A DNA stretch of 33,600 nucleotides. Source: Patescibacteria group bacterium (GTDB lineage Bacteria; Patescibacteriota; Kazan-3B-28; UBA10110). The notes beneath the pieces were generated by a model. It was not told the DNA's origin. It did no database searches and worked only from the letters and a program-made list of their open reading frames with translations. The DNA lies in contig JAFGPN010000010.1 of assembly GCA_016936175.1 (NCBI GenBank), positions 1 through 33,600 of the forward strand, read 5' to 3'. This document shows, in pieces, positions 15,297-24,852 of this stretch (positions within the stretch are counted from its first letter, which is position 1; the number at the start of each line of letters is the position of its first letter). Position numbers and translations under genes: made by a program.

Positions 15297-17010
15297 CCCA
15301 AATATGCCTATTAAGCCGGCGAAGCGAAGTAAGTTGCCTCGCAAGTTTTGGCTGATTGCTACCCCAGTAGTATTAGTTTTGGTCATCGGCAGTGGATGGC
15401 TGATTAAATCACAACAAACTCAATCGGCCTGCGTCGTTGGTCAGCCCGGTAAGGTCTACGGCCAACCACCGGTGGTAAAACATCAGTATGCCGAAGAAAC
15501 TTTAGAATACCGCCTACGTTCTAATGGCCAGTTTGTACCGATCGACGAAACTCTGGTGGCCAAAACCGCCTCGCACGAATACAGCCTAAAAGTTAGCTTT
15601 GATCAGCCATATGTTAATCCCCGGTTTGGCTCTAAAACTACAGGCAAACTTGAACTACTGGAAGACGGACAGCCAGTCACCGAACCGCCCAAAGATGAGC
15701 AGGGTAAACTGGTCTTCCAGAATCTGTCGGTGCCGGTTAGTCTGTATGGAGCCTTGATCAAAGCGCCCCCAGAATTAGATCCCACCAAATACAAATTTAA
15801 CTGGTGGCCGTCACAGTTGGCTGGCAGTGGTGATTTTAGCGTAATCCCGGTATTGGATCACCAAATTCCGTATCCGGTAACTAACATCTATGCACCGGGC
15901 GGAGTAGGTAAAGCGTACTCCCAATACCAAGGTTGGTCTATCGATCTATCTAAAGGTTGGGCAGAGTTTGAGTTCAATTATTTTGGCTTGCGCTATTCGC
16001 CCTACTTACAATTGGTGTTTGGCACACCTTATTTTTACCAAACCGAAGGGGTTAGTCGCGTGGCAGGAAAAACCGATATGAACGTGGGTAAAACACTGTG
16101 TTTTGCGGATCAGGTTAGCTCCAATATTCCCAAGGTTATCGATAATCTATCCCAGCAGACTAGAACCGATTTCTATTACGATGTTAAAACCACACCGGTT
16201 CAGTTGGCCAATAGCAAAACTACCCGGATAAAGATAGAAATAACAACCCGGGATGCTAAAACTAACAGGGTCGATACTAATCCGTTCCAAAGGGTAGAGA
16301 TAAACGCTGTTTCGTTAGGGCAAGCTAAGATCGAGCCCGTTATGGTTGGTGGTGCTACCACTTCTAAATTAACCCGACCTCAAGTTGTTTATCAACCCAG
16401 AGGGAAATTTGTGTTAACCGATCCGGCCGTGCCAGAGATCGAACAGTTAATGTTGTTACAAACGGCCAGCAACAAAGACGACTACACTTATTACGGTGCC
16501 GGCCCCGAGGGGACCATATTCACAGACCTAGTCAACGGTAAAGCCACTGTTTACTATGATTTTACCGGTACTGATGATGCGCTAAATACACCCCTAACCT
16601 TTGTGGTGCAACCAACTAATTTCGAGTTAAAAACCTCTACTTATGGCGCCAACCAAGGTAACCAGATCAGTGCCACTTCTAACCGAAGTAAACAGAATCT
16701 GCAACTTCCAGACAAACCAGCTCCGTTTATCGGCGAATCCGCTAACCCTCGGCTCAACACACCCGATCTGCCCACAAGCCCGAAACCAGATTTTCTTTAC
16801 CGGACTTGGCAGACCGATGAGATTAGAGAGCTAACCTACGCCGTTTATCCGATACCGGTTGGGGAGGCCTCGGGCAGTTGGTGGAGCAGAGCGATTGCAC
16901 AACTGGCGATCTGGCAGATTTTGATAATTCTATTCGGAGGTCTGACGCTCGCCTGGCAATTACGCAAACAAAAAAACAAAAACAAAATTGAAGATGCTCA
17001 AACCAAATAA
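15283..17010 (+). CDS. Paralogous bitopic surface protein 2
   Basis: 575 aa. Pro/Lys-rich N-terminus, TM1 at about 21-42, exported part, TM2 at about 537-559, basic tail (RKQKNKNK). Landmarks: HEYSLKVSFDQP (98-109), YYDV (298-301), DTNPFQRVEI (331-340), TDLVNGKATVYYDF (414-427), VVQPTNF (441-447), FLYRTW (504-509). The order and spacing match gene 1, showing common descent, but sequence outside the landmarks has diverged widely. A second Met at 15304 is an alternative start. The ORF begins inside gene 1 (14-bp overlap) without a Shine-Dalgarno sequence, so translation probably depends on coupling or reinitiation. Confidence 0.85.
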   Translation: METPNPNMPIKPAKRSKLPRKFWLIATPVVLVLVIGSGWLIKSQQTQSACVVGQPGKVYGQPPVVKHQYAEETLEYRLRSNGQFVPIDETLVAKTASHEYSLKVSFDQPYVNPRFGSKTTGKLELLEDGQPVTEPPKDEQGKLVFQNLSVPVSLYGALIKAPPELDPTKYKFNWWPSQLAGSGDFSVIPVLDHQIPYPVTNIYAPGGVGKAYSQYQGWSIDLSKGWAEFEFNYFGLRYSPYLQLVFGTPYFYQTEGVSRVAGKTDMNVGKTLCFADQVSSNIPKVIDNLSQQTRTDFYYDVKTTPVQLANSKTTRIKIEITTRDAKTNRVDTNPFQRVEINAVSLGQAKIEPVMVGGATTSKLTRPQVVYQPRGKFVLTDPAVPEIEQLMLLQTASNKDDYTYYGAGPEGTIFTDLVNGKATVYYDFTGTDDALNTPLTFVVQPTNFELKTSTYGANQGNQISATSNRSKQNLQLPDKPAPFIGESANPRLNTPDLPTSPKPDFLYRTWQTDEIRELTYAVYPIPVGEASGSWWSRAIAQLAIWQILIILFGGLTLAWQLRKQKNKNKIEDAQTK

Positions 17011-20000
17011 CAAATTACGCAATCTCCTGATCATAATCGGACTAGTAGCGGCTAGCGCTGGTTTGGCGTGGTGGTATTTGGCTAAGCCCGCTATTAGCGG
17101 GATCACCCCTCCCCCACCAGTTCATGCTTATGATGGCGAGAACAATCTTAAATACGCCCTACGACGCGGCAGTTACGTTCAGCAAGATGAAACTCGTTCA
17201 TTTATCGTAAACGGCAACACCATAGAACTGCAGTTAACCTTCGACCAAAACTATATCAGCCCAGCCATCGGGAGTTCGGTCAAGGGAACAATACGCCTAC
17301 TAGTTAATGGGAAGGTGTCAGATGTATGGCCTGCTGGATTTAACCCTAACGAATGGGCGACGGATGGTAAAAATCCGCGAGTATATCTAACCACCTACGG
17401 TACTTATAGCTGGGCCTGCCCCACTTCACAGCTTTTATATGCTCAGGCAAACACAAATAGCTCTAATCCAGTTAACTACGTTGAGTACTGCTATCCTGGC
17501 TTGGACTACACCGCCGTTACCAACTACGATCGGCCGTATGTTTCTTCGGCGATCTATTCACCCCAAGCCTCCAGTGTATTGGACAGGTTTGGTAACACCA
17601 TCACCACCCAGTTGGAGTTGATAGATGGCAAAGCTGAGTTCGAGTTTATCTATCGCAGTGGACGATATGCGCCTTATGTGGAGTTCGAAACATTTGCATC
17701 ATTGGATCAAAAAGTCTATTCCAGAAAGATTCTGAAGTTCCAGGACCAGATATCGCCGAATATTGATACACCCCAAGTATCAGCCAGTGCTGGCCCATTA
17801 AAGTACGACCTGCAGTTTTCGACCACTCAAGTTGAACCAGAACAGCCTCAGATAATTCAGGTTAAGGTAACCTCCGTTGACGTCACCACACAAACCATTA
17901 AAACAGACCCCTATCAACGAGTAAGGTTATGGACGTATCCCTTGGCTTACTACGCTCAATACGCCCAAATTAACCGGGTACTGTTTGAATGGCCGTGGTT
18001 AACTGGCGGGCTATTAGAAAAAGCCGGTGATTGGCTGGGCTATTCCGGACAAGTCGCCAACATCTCCACCACACCAGAGATTATCACCAGCAATCAGATA
18101 CACAAGGCTTTGATCTATCCCGGTAATCAATATATCGAGTTGGACCTTATTAACGGTGAGGCAACGGGTTACTTTGCCTATAACGGTAAGTACCGCTCGG
18201 TATCGCCCCAGCTTATCTTTGTGGCTCAGCCGGTCAGCTTTGATTTTGAGCCGATAGTTAACCCCGACCTCAACACTAACCCCGGCGCTGGAGGTCGCGG
18301 TGGCGGCGCCGGTGCCGAAAGTGTTCGCTATGCCGAAGAGTTGCCGGCGCGACCGGATGACGAGTTAAACGCCGACGGGGTTCAAATCTTTTCGCGCACC
18401 AAACAATCGGACTATAATTTTTTGTATATTACTTGGTTTAAATCCGATCTGTTAGCTCAGACGGTTTATAGTGTCCATTCTCTCCCGATTGCTCACGGCG
18501 CTTCAGTTGCCCTGCCCATTGCAATCACCGCCAGAATGTTGTGGCTATTGATCGCCTTTATTCTGTTGCAGGTCACCCAGATCCTGATCGGCGGATTTAT
18601 GATATTTTTCAAATCACGCCGCAAACAAAAAATAGCTACGCCAACCACTATTAAAAAGAGCTGGCTTAAGCGACTAAGCGGATGGCTATTGATTAGCGCC
18701 ATGGCCAGCCTGTTAATTTATAGCGCTTTTAATTTTCCCGGATACGATCTGCTACAAACTCCATCGGAGCCGGTAATTCAAACCTTGCCTACTCCGACAG
18801 AAAAGGCGACCACTAAATCCGGACATTCGTTTGTAATCGAATTTGATACTGACAAGTTAAACCCTTATCCGGGCGGTGTATCACATGGCCGAATTAGGGT
18901 GGTGGATAATAATAATCAGACCGTACCGGTTCAGGGAGTTGCTCAACTTACTTCAGGTTTTGCTACCACTAATGCGATTGACGAGGACTCTAGATATCTT
19001 CCAGATTATTTTGGCGAACTAACCGGTCGCGAGATGGTAACCAAGGACGTGATCGAACAAGGTATCTGGGAGCTCCGCACCGAGAAGGATTACACCGAGG
19101 TAGATAAACTCAAAGAAGAGCTTAAGCACGACGCCAATGCTATCGGTGAGATGGCTAAAGATGCCGGAGTCGGCGGTGGCGGGGAAGCTCTCTATGCCGC
19201 CTTAGGAAAGGTGTTGGAAGATTGGGCAGATGATGTAGTAGTTCCGGTTGAGATCAAGCCCGCCAGTTATGCAATTAAGCCTGGTTGTAGTGTTATCCCG
19301 GGGGGCAGTCGAATAGCTACCCCGTTTAGTGAAATAGGCACCTGTGGTTTAGCCTTAACCCTGCGTAACGGAGAAGCTGAGTTTACTTATATCAACCATG
19401 CTCAACAGTACGGCTACGTTACCTTCCGGGTTACCGCCGTTGAGAATTCAGTTGAACAGTTGGCGATGTACGACCCGGCTAACTATCAAACTAAGCCCGG
19501 CGATGTTGCTCCGGAACTTATTCTTAGCACACCGTGGTTGTTAGATGAGCGAACTGCGGCTTCAGCATTTGCCTCATTACCTTATACCGATCAGGCTACT
19601 ACACTAACTACCCGTCAATCGTGGGCATTTGGTGATTATCGTGATTTCTCGCCGTCAGCCGAACTGGTCAGCACTCAAACTAAATTGGACTATTACTACC
19701 AAATAAAGACCAGTCCTTCTCGCCAAGGCCAAATTATCATAACTATTACGCCCAAAGCCTTACCCAACCGAGTCGTCCCCTATAACGCGACTAATCGGGC
19801 TCGCTTAAGTGTGGCGGCCGGATTCGATCCAACCGAGGTGTCTAAACTAAAAAATCAGTGGTCAAACAGTAATGCAGACAACGAATACGTTGACCCGCCA
19901 GAGAACTTGGGTCAGACCTATCCGGTGAGGTTACTTACGCCCGGTAATAACACACCGGTTACAGAGCTAACCTTTGATATCGGCAACCAACCAATCAAGA

Positions 20001-20386
20001 TTCAGGCCGAGTTAACCTCTCAGGCCAACTTACTGCCCTACATCGGATTAAATATGGAGGTATGGAGTGCCAAAGGGGTACCAGCCGAACTGAAATTCGA
20101 AGACATCCAACGCAAGTCATTAGGCGCTCGCTCTGTTCCAACCCAGGGCGGATACACGCTAAAGCCAGTGGATCCGAGTATCTACCGCACAGAGACTCCC
20201 AGAACAATGGTAATAAAAACTAACCTGTCCTTAGATGTCAGTAAAAGTGAGTGGCTGCCGTCACCCTCTCGTGTTGGTCAGTTGTTTGTTGCTCAGCAGA
20301 TTGCTGGTCTAATTTTAATCCTGATAATATTAATTTGGAGACGGGTGAAAATAAAAAGAAATGCTAAACAAAAAACTACGGCGTAA
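16994..20386 (+). CDS. Paralogous surface protein 3, a two-module fusion with four membrane segments
   Basis: About 1130 aa. Module 1: TM at about 9-28, then LQLTFDQNY, YSPQAS, KYDLQFS, DPYQRVRLW, LDLINGEATGYFAYNG, AQPVSF, FLYITW, and a TM at about 510-540 ending in FKSRRKQK. After a short basic cytoplasmic stretch a new TM (about 562-578) opens module 2. That module has a more divergent head, an extra helical insert with TEVDKLKEELKHD (about 703-713), LRNGEAEFTY, YYYQIKTSP, a degenerate NATNRARL in place of the PxQRV motif, and a final TM (about 1096-1116) with a basic tail. This is what an in-frame fusion of two neighbouring paralogues would give. ATG 16994 is chosen; a TTG at 16988 is two codons upstream. 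Overlaps gene 2 by 17 bp. Confidence 0.83.
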   Translation: MLKPNNKLRNLLIIIGLVAASAGLAWWYLAKPAISGITPPPPVHAYDGENNLKYALRRGSYVQQDETRSFIVNGNTIELQLTFDQNYISPAIGSSVKGTIRLLVNGKVSDVWPAGFNPNEWATDGKNPRVYLTTYGTYSWACPTSQLLYAQANTNSSNPVNYVEYCYPGLDYTAVTNYDRPYVSSAIYSPQASSVLDRFGNTITTQLELIDGKAEFEFIYRSGRYAPYVEFETFASLDQKVYSRKILKFQDQISPNIDTPQVSASAGPLKYDLQFSTTQVEPEQPQIIQVKVTSVDVTTQTIKTDPYQRVRLWTYPLAYYAQYAQINRVLFEWPWLTGGLLEKAGDWLGYSGQVANISTTPEIITSNQIHKALIYPGNQYIELDLINGEATGYFAYNGKYRSVSPQLIFVAQPVSFDFEPIVNPDLNTNPGAGGRGGGAGAESVRYAEELPARPDDELNADGVQIFSRTKQSDYNFLYITWFKSDLLAQTVYSVHSLPIAHGASVALPIAITARMLWLLIAFILLQVTQILIGGFMIFFKSRRKQKIATPTTIKKSWLKRLSGWLLISAMASLLIYSAFNFPGYDLLQTPSEPVIQTLPTPTEKATTKSGHSFVIEFDTDKLNPYPGGVSHGRIRVVDNNNQTVPVQGVAQLTSGFATTNAIDEDSRYLPDYFGELTGREMVTKDVIEQGIWELRTEKDYTEVDKLKEELKHDANAIGEMAKDAGVGGGGEALYAALGKVLEDWADDVVVPVEIKPASYAIKPGCSVIPGGSRIATPFSEIGTCGLALTLRNGEAEFTYINHAQQYGYVTFRVTAVENSVEQLAMYDPANYQTKPGDVAPELILSTPWLLDERTAASAFASLPYTDQATTLTTRQSWAFGDYRDFSPSAELVSTQTKLDYYYQIKTSPSRQGQIIITITPKALPNRVVPYNATNRARLSVAAGFDPTEVSKLKNQWSNSNADNEYVDPPENLGQTYPVRLLTPGNNTPVTELTFDIGNQPIKIQAELTSQANLLPYIGLNMEVWSAKGVPAELKFEDIQRKSLGARSVPTQGGYTLKPVDPSIYRTETPRTMVIKTNLSLDVSKSEWLPSPSRVGQLFVAQQIAGLILILIILIWRRVKIKRNAKQKTTA

Positions 20387-22190
20387 AAAAATTATTATTG
20401 GGATATTTATCTTACTGGCTATCGCCGGCGCGATGTTAGCATGGCGTTATTTAATGCCGAGTAACGGTGCCTGGGAGAAGACCTTCCCCTTAGCCCAAAC
20501 TACCGAGCATAGCTATTCCCTGAGGGTAAAGTTAGAGAGACCACTTTATTACGTCGCAGTACCAGCGGCGGTTCAGGGCACGATTGAAGTGCTGCGAGAC
20601 GGGGTCTCATTGGCCGATCTAACGGCCGACCCAGATGGAAGAACCGGGGTTAACTTTGTAGCCATTAGCTATATTGATGGCTACATGCGTCCAACGGCCC
20701 TTTACGAGGCGGCGGGCATAGATAAATATAATTCGCGAGATTTTGACCCCACAATCAAACTATCGATCACCCCCCACCAGGCGCCCACCAAGGCCAAAGC
20801 CGGCAACTACCGCCTAATGAGTTACGCCTACTCTGCCCAGGCCTTAAAAGAGTGGCAGTACGATTACAAAAACCAAACCGATAAAATAACCGGCAACCTA
20901 ACCTTTGACCGCGGCTTTGCCCAATTTGGTTATCTTTATGGCGATGCGGCTCCCGGCTCGGTGGTGGATTTTCACATCGAGGTATTGCTTAGTGGCAAAC
21001 CAATTGTGATAGACCACCCAATTGAATTTACTCAACGACCTAATTGGAACACTCGGGTTTATCGCCAATCAACCGAAGGAATCTATTATGATGTTACGCT
21101 AACACCGTTCTTGCGCAAAGTCCGTTACTTGCCCACCGAAGATGGCATGGCGATAGATGCCGATGCTGGCGTAAGAACTCGGATAGAAAAAGCAGTTAGG
21201 GTTAAAGTTATCGCGCGCAATTCTGTAACCGGCAAGATTGAAACCAATCCATTCCAACGAGTAAAACTGAGTGTATTGCCACTGTTCTTGGTTAGCGACA
21301 GCGCCACTCCCACACCAATCGAATATCCAGGCCAGCTGACTTATCAGGGAGTCTCGCGCTCAGAGCAGTTGCCAGAATACTGGAAGCAGATCTTGAGCGA
21401 CCCTTATGGCGAGGGCATAACAGATCCCGACGAAATGGCGTACTGGGACAACACCAGTATGGTCAGAGAAGATGATGTCTACCTATCCCGACTACTGTCC
21501 GCCAACGGCCTGGTAGAGGGGTTGAGCCTGTTCAATTTTGGCTTTGATCCGACCTTCTGGTTCTCTTATCGCAATATCCCAGCCGAATATCTAAATGCCC
21601 AACCTCGAGTGCAGATCGATCTTGATCTGATCAACGGCCAAGGCGAGGCGCTGTTCTTGCCTAACAGTAAATACGGCGATAAAGATGTTTTAAGAGAATA
21701 CATGGTCCAAAAAGGATTAGATGATAAAACTGTGGAACAGGAGCTAACCAAAGCAGAGATCAACGATCAACTTAAGAACTTTGTTTGGCCGAAGGTAGTG
21801 ATGACAGTTCAGCCTACCGACTATCACCTGGTAGGCTACCAGTCCTGCGGTAGTGATAGTGGGGTAGATCAATACAGCGATCGAGCACTGCCCGATATGA
21901 GCTTCCGCGAACAGGCCGATATCCAATGCCCCGCTCTGCCCAGTAGCGACTATCATTTCTTAAACCGAACCTGGCACAAAGACAGTAGCTTGGTCAGTCA
22001 GCGATACACCGTAGTTCCACTAACCCCGGATATGCTATCTAGGGCAGAGCGCTCTTTGCCAGCACCAAACCGGCTTTGGTCAATTATTTGGTTAGCGATT
22101 ACCTCGCAGTTAGCGCAACTGATTTTAGGAATCACCCTGATTATAGTAATTAGCAGGCGTCAACGTGGAAGAAAATCGCTTAAAGCATAA
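20361..22190 (+). CDS. Paralogous bitopic surface protein 4
   Basis: 609 aa. KKLRRKK then TM1 at about 11-29; TM2 at about 570-596 with a basic end (SRRQRGRK). Landmarks: HSYSLRVKLERP (50-61), YYDVTLTP (about 241), TNPFQRVKL (about 295), DLDLINGQGEALF (about 419), VQPTDY (about 483) and FLNRTW (about 531). The region between the QRV motif and LDLING is expanded (about 120 residues) with many acidic and aromatic residues, the most variable part across the family. The ATG lies within the last codons of gene 3 (26-bp overlap). Function unknown; surface location inferred from topology. Confidence 0.85.
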   Translation: MLNKKLRRKKIIIGIFILLAIAGAMLAWRYLMPSNGAWEKTFPLAQTTEHSYSLRVKLERPLYYVAVPAAVQGTIEVLRDGVSLADLTADPDGRTGVNFVAISYIDGYMRPTALYEAAGIDKYNSRDFDPTIKLSITPHQAPTKAKAGNYRLMSYAYSAQALKEWQYDYKNQTDKITGNLTFDRGFAQFGYLYGDAAPGSVVDFHIEVLLSGKPIVIDHPIEFTQRPNWNTRVYRQSTEGIYYDVTLTPFLRKVRYLPTEDGMAIDADAGVRTRIEKAVRVKVIARNSVTGKIETNPFQRVKLSVLPLFLVSDSATPTPIEYPGQLTYQGVSRSEQLPEYWKQILSDPYGEGITDPDEMAYWDNTSMVREDDVYLSRLLSANGLVEGLSLFNFGFDPTFWFSYRNIPAEYLNAQPRVQIDLDLINGQGEALFLPNSKYGDKDVLREYMVQKGLDDKTVEQELTKAEINDQLKNFVWPKVVMTVQPTDYHLVGYQSCGSDSGVDQYSDRALPDMSFREQADIQCPALPSSDYHFLNRTWHKDSSLVSQRYTVVPLTPDMLSRAERSLPAPNRLWSIIWLAITSQLAQLILGITLIIVISRRQRGRKSLKA

Positions 22191-23766
22191 AAAATATCTG
22201 TTAGCTCTTGGATTGATCGCCTTGTTAGTGGTGGTAAGTTTAGGCGTCGCTTTAAACCCAGGCGGTCGGGCCTGGCTGGTGCGGACCTGGCAATCCATCG
22301 TAGGTAATCGACAGAAAGCCGGTAGTTTTAGTGAGCTGTTTCCACCCGAAGGTCAGCTAACAACCCAGGCATTAACCGTGGATGGCCACGTTTATCGGTT
22401 AAAGATCAGCGCCGACAAAAAACAACTGGTTCCCCTGCCGGGCGAAAGCGCTAACTTCGATATCCAATTGATGGAAGGTGGCCGAACGCTAAGCTCCCTG
22501 CCGTCACCGCTGGCCAAAAATGCTAAGGCCCAATCGCCCACTCTGCAGGTCAAAATAACAGGCGTGGCCAACATCTACGAGAACGATGCCGACCATCCAC
22601 CAGTCAGCACTACTCGTTTGCCGGGTGCAGGCGCCTATATATATTCACCGCAGGCAACGGACAGGTTTAGTTATCCATATAAAAAAGATACCTTAGAAGC
22701 CACCTTAGATTTTGGCTCTGGCAGTGCACAGATTAATTATTTGTATGGCGGTGGCAAGATTAAAGATCGGATCACCCTTCAGGCTACTGCCATATTTTAC
22801 GATGGGCAGATAAAACAAGGCGCAGAGCTACCCTTTGCCGACGAAAAGATCATCGCCACATCCAAAAAAATTCCCCCTCCCCAGTATCTTAAGAAAGACG
22901 TGTGCTATCAAGTCGCCTTCGCGCCAGCTCGGGTAGATACCGAGAAAGAAGTAAACGTAAAACTGACTGTTAAGTCAATCGATTCTAAGACTGGTCGAGT
23001 CGATACCAATCCCTACCAGCGAGTTCGGATAGAGCTTTGGCCGATGCGCGCATTTTATGCTTTTTCTGAGGCTCGATTCGAAGAGGCCGGCAAATTTTTA
23101 ACAGCCTCTCGTTTGGCCATACCGGCATCGTTGGGCGGCACTACGCTGGGCGGGTATTCTTATGATCCAGAAACCGGCGAAAGAATTTCACCAGCATTAG
23201 GACACCCTAATACGGATAATCCTGGAATTCTTAGTAGTATTTATTGGTATTTGGTTGAGGGGGCTAATAGCTTTACTGCCAAAACTTCGACAGAGGCCGA
23301 TAAAAAAACCCTAACCTGGTTAGACCAACAGATCATTAATTACCAAGAAGATTATCTGTCTAATGTTTACACCGAAAAGCAGATGGCCGATTACTTGGCA
23401 TCAATGGAGCTACTGCCCACCCACATCAACTACGCCGAGTTGGACTTAGTAGACGGTATTGGTGAGGTTTATTTCCGCTACTCTGGTAATGTTGGAGCCG
23501 TACCTTACGTAACCTTTGTTATCAGTCCGGTTGATTTTATGTCTCTCAACGCAGGGAAATTCCCCTACTGCGATAGTGATGACGAATATTGGAGTGGTTA
23601 TTATCTGCCAGCTAATAATCATCGCAACGATTCAAATTTTTGTATGGTTCGTCGAATGAAGACCAGCCAACCGCAGGCTTTGTATAAATCCTGGATGCTG
23701 GAAGATGATTTTAAAAAACTTCAACGGCAGATCCAAACCGTTACCTATTTACCTGTTGATCGATGA
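22165..23766 (+). CDS. Paralogous surface protein 5, lacking the C-terminal membrane anchor
   Basis: 533 aa from a GTG start at 22165 (26-bp overlap with gene 4). HKK precedes TM1 at about 11-31. Landmarks: HVYRLKIS (about 74), IYSPQATDRF (about 158), CYQVAFAP (about 248), DTNPYQRVRIELWP (about 280), ELDLVDGIGEVYFRYSG (about 425), ISPVDF (about 453), ALYKSW (about 504) and VTYLPVDR at the very end. The protein stops just where its paralogues continue into the second membrane helix, so it is held only by its N-terminus. The TGA stop overlaps the next ATG (ATGA). The next gene has its own membrane start, so this is not a simple frameshift split. Confidence 0.83.
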   Translation: MEENRLKHKKYLLALGLIALLVVVSLGVALNPGGRAWLVRTWQSIVGNRQKAGSFSELFPPEGQLTTQALTVDGHVYRLKISADKKQLVPLPGESANFDIQLMEGGRTLSSLPSPLAKNAKAQSPTLQVKITGVANIYENDADHPPVSTTRLPGAGAYIYSPQATDRFSYPYKKDTLEATLDFGSGSAQINYLYGGGKIKDRITLQATAIFYDGQIKQGAELPFADEKIIATSKKIPPPQYLKKDVCYQVAFAPARVDTEKEVNVKLTVKSIDSKTGRVDTNPYQRVRIELWPMRAFYAFSEARFEEAGKFLTASRLAIPASLGGTTLGGYSYDPETGERISPALGHPNTDNPGILSSIYWYLVEGANSFTAKTSTEADKKTLTWLDQQIINYQEDYLSNVYTEKQMADYLASMELLPTHINYAELDLVDGIGEVYFRYSGNVGAVPYVTFVISPVDFMSLNAGKFPYCDSDDEYWSGYYLPANNHRNDSNFCMVRRMKTSQPQALYKSWMLEDDFKKLQRQIQTVTYLPVDR

Positions 23767-24761
23767 GGAAAAAATATATAAACAGATCATTAATTGTTAG
23801 CTTGGTCGCGATTGGCGCTACCATTATTTTGTTAGCAACCATCCGGTCGATCTATTCTGGTGTGGCCGGCGCACAGACCCCAACCGCTACAGAGGCGGCT
23901 AAAAATTCTCAGCTGGCCCGCCGGGTAAAAGGCGAAGTATACTACGATGTTAGTTTCTCTACCGGGCAGGTTAGCCGAGGCAAAGAAAAAAGATTTAATA
24001 TTACTGTAACGGCCATTAACAGCCAAACCGGTAAGGTAGACAAAAATCCCTTCCAGCGCGTACAAATAATCGCTCTGCCAGTCGAAGTGTCGAAAACCGA
24101 ATCGGGCAACGATTTGTGGACACCACCGGGCACCTTTACCCCTAACATAGTTAGTGGTAAACCCTCAGTCTATGCCGAACACTCTGGGGGATATTCCGAA
24201 GCGATGCCTCCGGGGGAGCTGTGGCCGGTCAGCAATTTTGATCTGATTGATGGAACGGCTACGGTCAGCTTTTCAGCAACTAATACCCCTAAAACCGATG
24301 CCTATATGGGATTTATGGTTACCCCAGCCAGTTGGGCTTTTTCCTTTCAACCGTACAGCAATACCCGTATCTCTGAGGCTTATCGATTTACCCTAAAGGG
24401 TCCTCGTCAACCAAGCGGCTATAAATTTTTATACAAAGAGTGGCAGGTGGATAACACAATGGCTGAGCATATCTTTACTATCGCCACCCTGCCGGTCGAT
24501 AACGCCCCACACCAATCGATAATGGAATTGGGCAGTTGGCAACCCGAAACTAAACTGCCAGACTACCAGCCGCAAAACGATGTGGCTCAAAATATAGTGG
24601 TGCCGCCTGCCGCCAACCTTACCCCACCAATTTATGACAACCCCACCATAGCTCGCTCCCGGCTATCCTTTTGGCTGTGGCTAATTGGTTCCTTAATCGT
24701 TTTAGTTGCCGGCGGGTTGTGGTGGCTGACCAGAAAAAATAGCTCTCACAAAGCTAAATAA
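23763..24761 (+). CDS. Short paralogous surface protein 6, second half of the module only
   Basis: 332 aa. Basic start (MRKKYINR), TM1 at about 11-33 ending GVAGAQT, which could also be a cleavable signal peptide. The N-terminal HxYxLxIxxDQP half is absent; the protein goes directly to YYDVSFSTG (about 59), KNPFQRVQI (about 99), FDLIDGTATVSFS (about 159), VTPASW (about 184) and YKFLYKEW (about 219). TM2 is at about 299-322 with a basic tail. It is the last gene of the operon and overlaps gene 5 by 4 bp. No terminator hairpin is seen in the 25 bp before the lipoprotein leader begins. Confidence 0.84.
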   Translation: MRKKYINRSLIVSLVAIGATIILLATIRSIYSGVAGAQTPTATEAAKNSQLARRVKGEVYYDVSFSTGQVSRGKEKRFNITVTAINSQTGKVDKNPFQRVQIIALPVEVSKTESGNDLWTPPGTFTPNIVSGKPSVYAEHSGGYSEAMPPGELWPVSNFDLIDGTATVSFSATNTPKTDAYMGFMVTPASWAFSFQPYSNTRISEAYRFTLKGPRQPSGYKFLYKEWQVDNTMAEHIFTIATLPVDNAPHQSIMELGSWQPETKLPDYQPQNDVAQNIVVPPAANLTPPIYDNPTIARSRLSFWLWLIGSLIVLVAGGLWWLTRKNSSHKAK

Positions 24762-24786
24762 TTCGCCCGGCCGTAAAAGTTAATGC

Positions 24787-24847
24787 TTGACCCACCACTG
24801 ATTGAGTGGTAGGTTGCAGGTGTTTCCACAATCCTTCTGGAGGTGAT
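24787..24847 (+). promoter_or_regulatory. Conserved leader, copy 1: promoter-like boxes, 10-bp hairpin and strong RBS
   Basis: TTGACC (24787-24792) and TAGGTT (24810-24815) are 17 bp apart. Arms ACCCACCACT (24790-24799) and AGTGGTAGGT (24805-24814) form a hairpin with one mismatch and a 5-nt loop. GGAGGTGAT (24839-24847) is a full-strength Shine-Dalgarno sequence 5 nt before the GTG at 24853. Copy 2 (25583-25643) keeps the pairing with compensating changes. CCAC (24826-24829) could also pair with the GTGG at the start codon. Confidence 0.62.
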
Positions 24848-24852
24848 ATGAA

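Noticed and set aside
22165-24761. Paralogues 5 and 6 being one gene split by a frameshift
   Set aside because: Gene 6 has its own basic start and membrane segment and repeats the YYDV to FLYxxW block that gene 5 already contains, so they are two genes.
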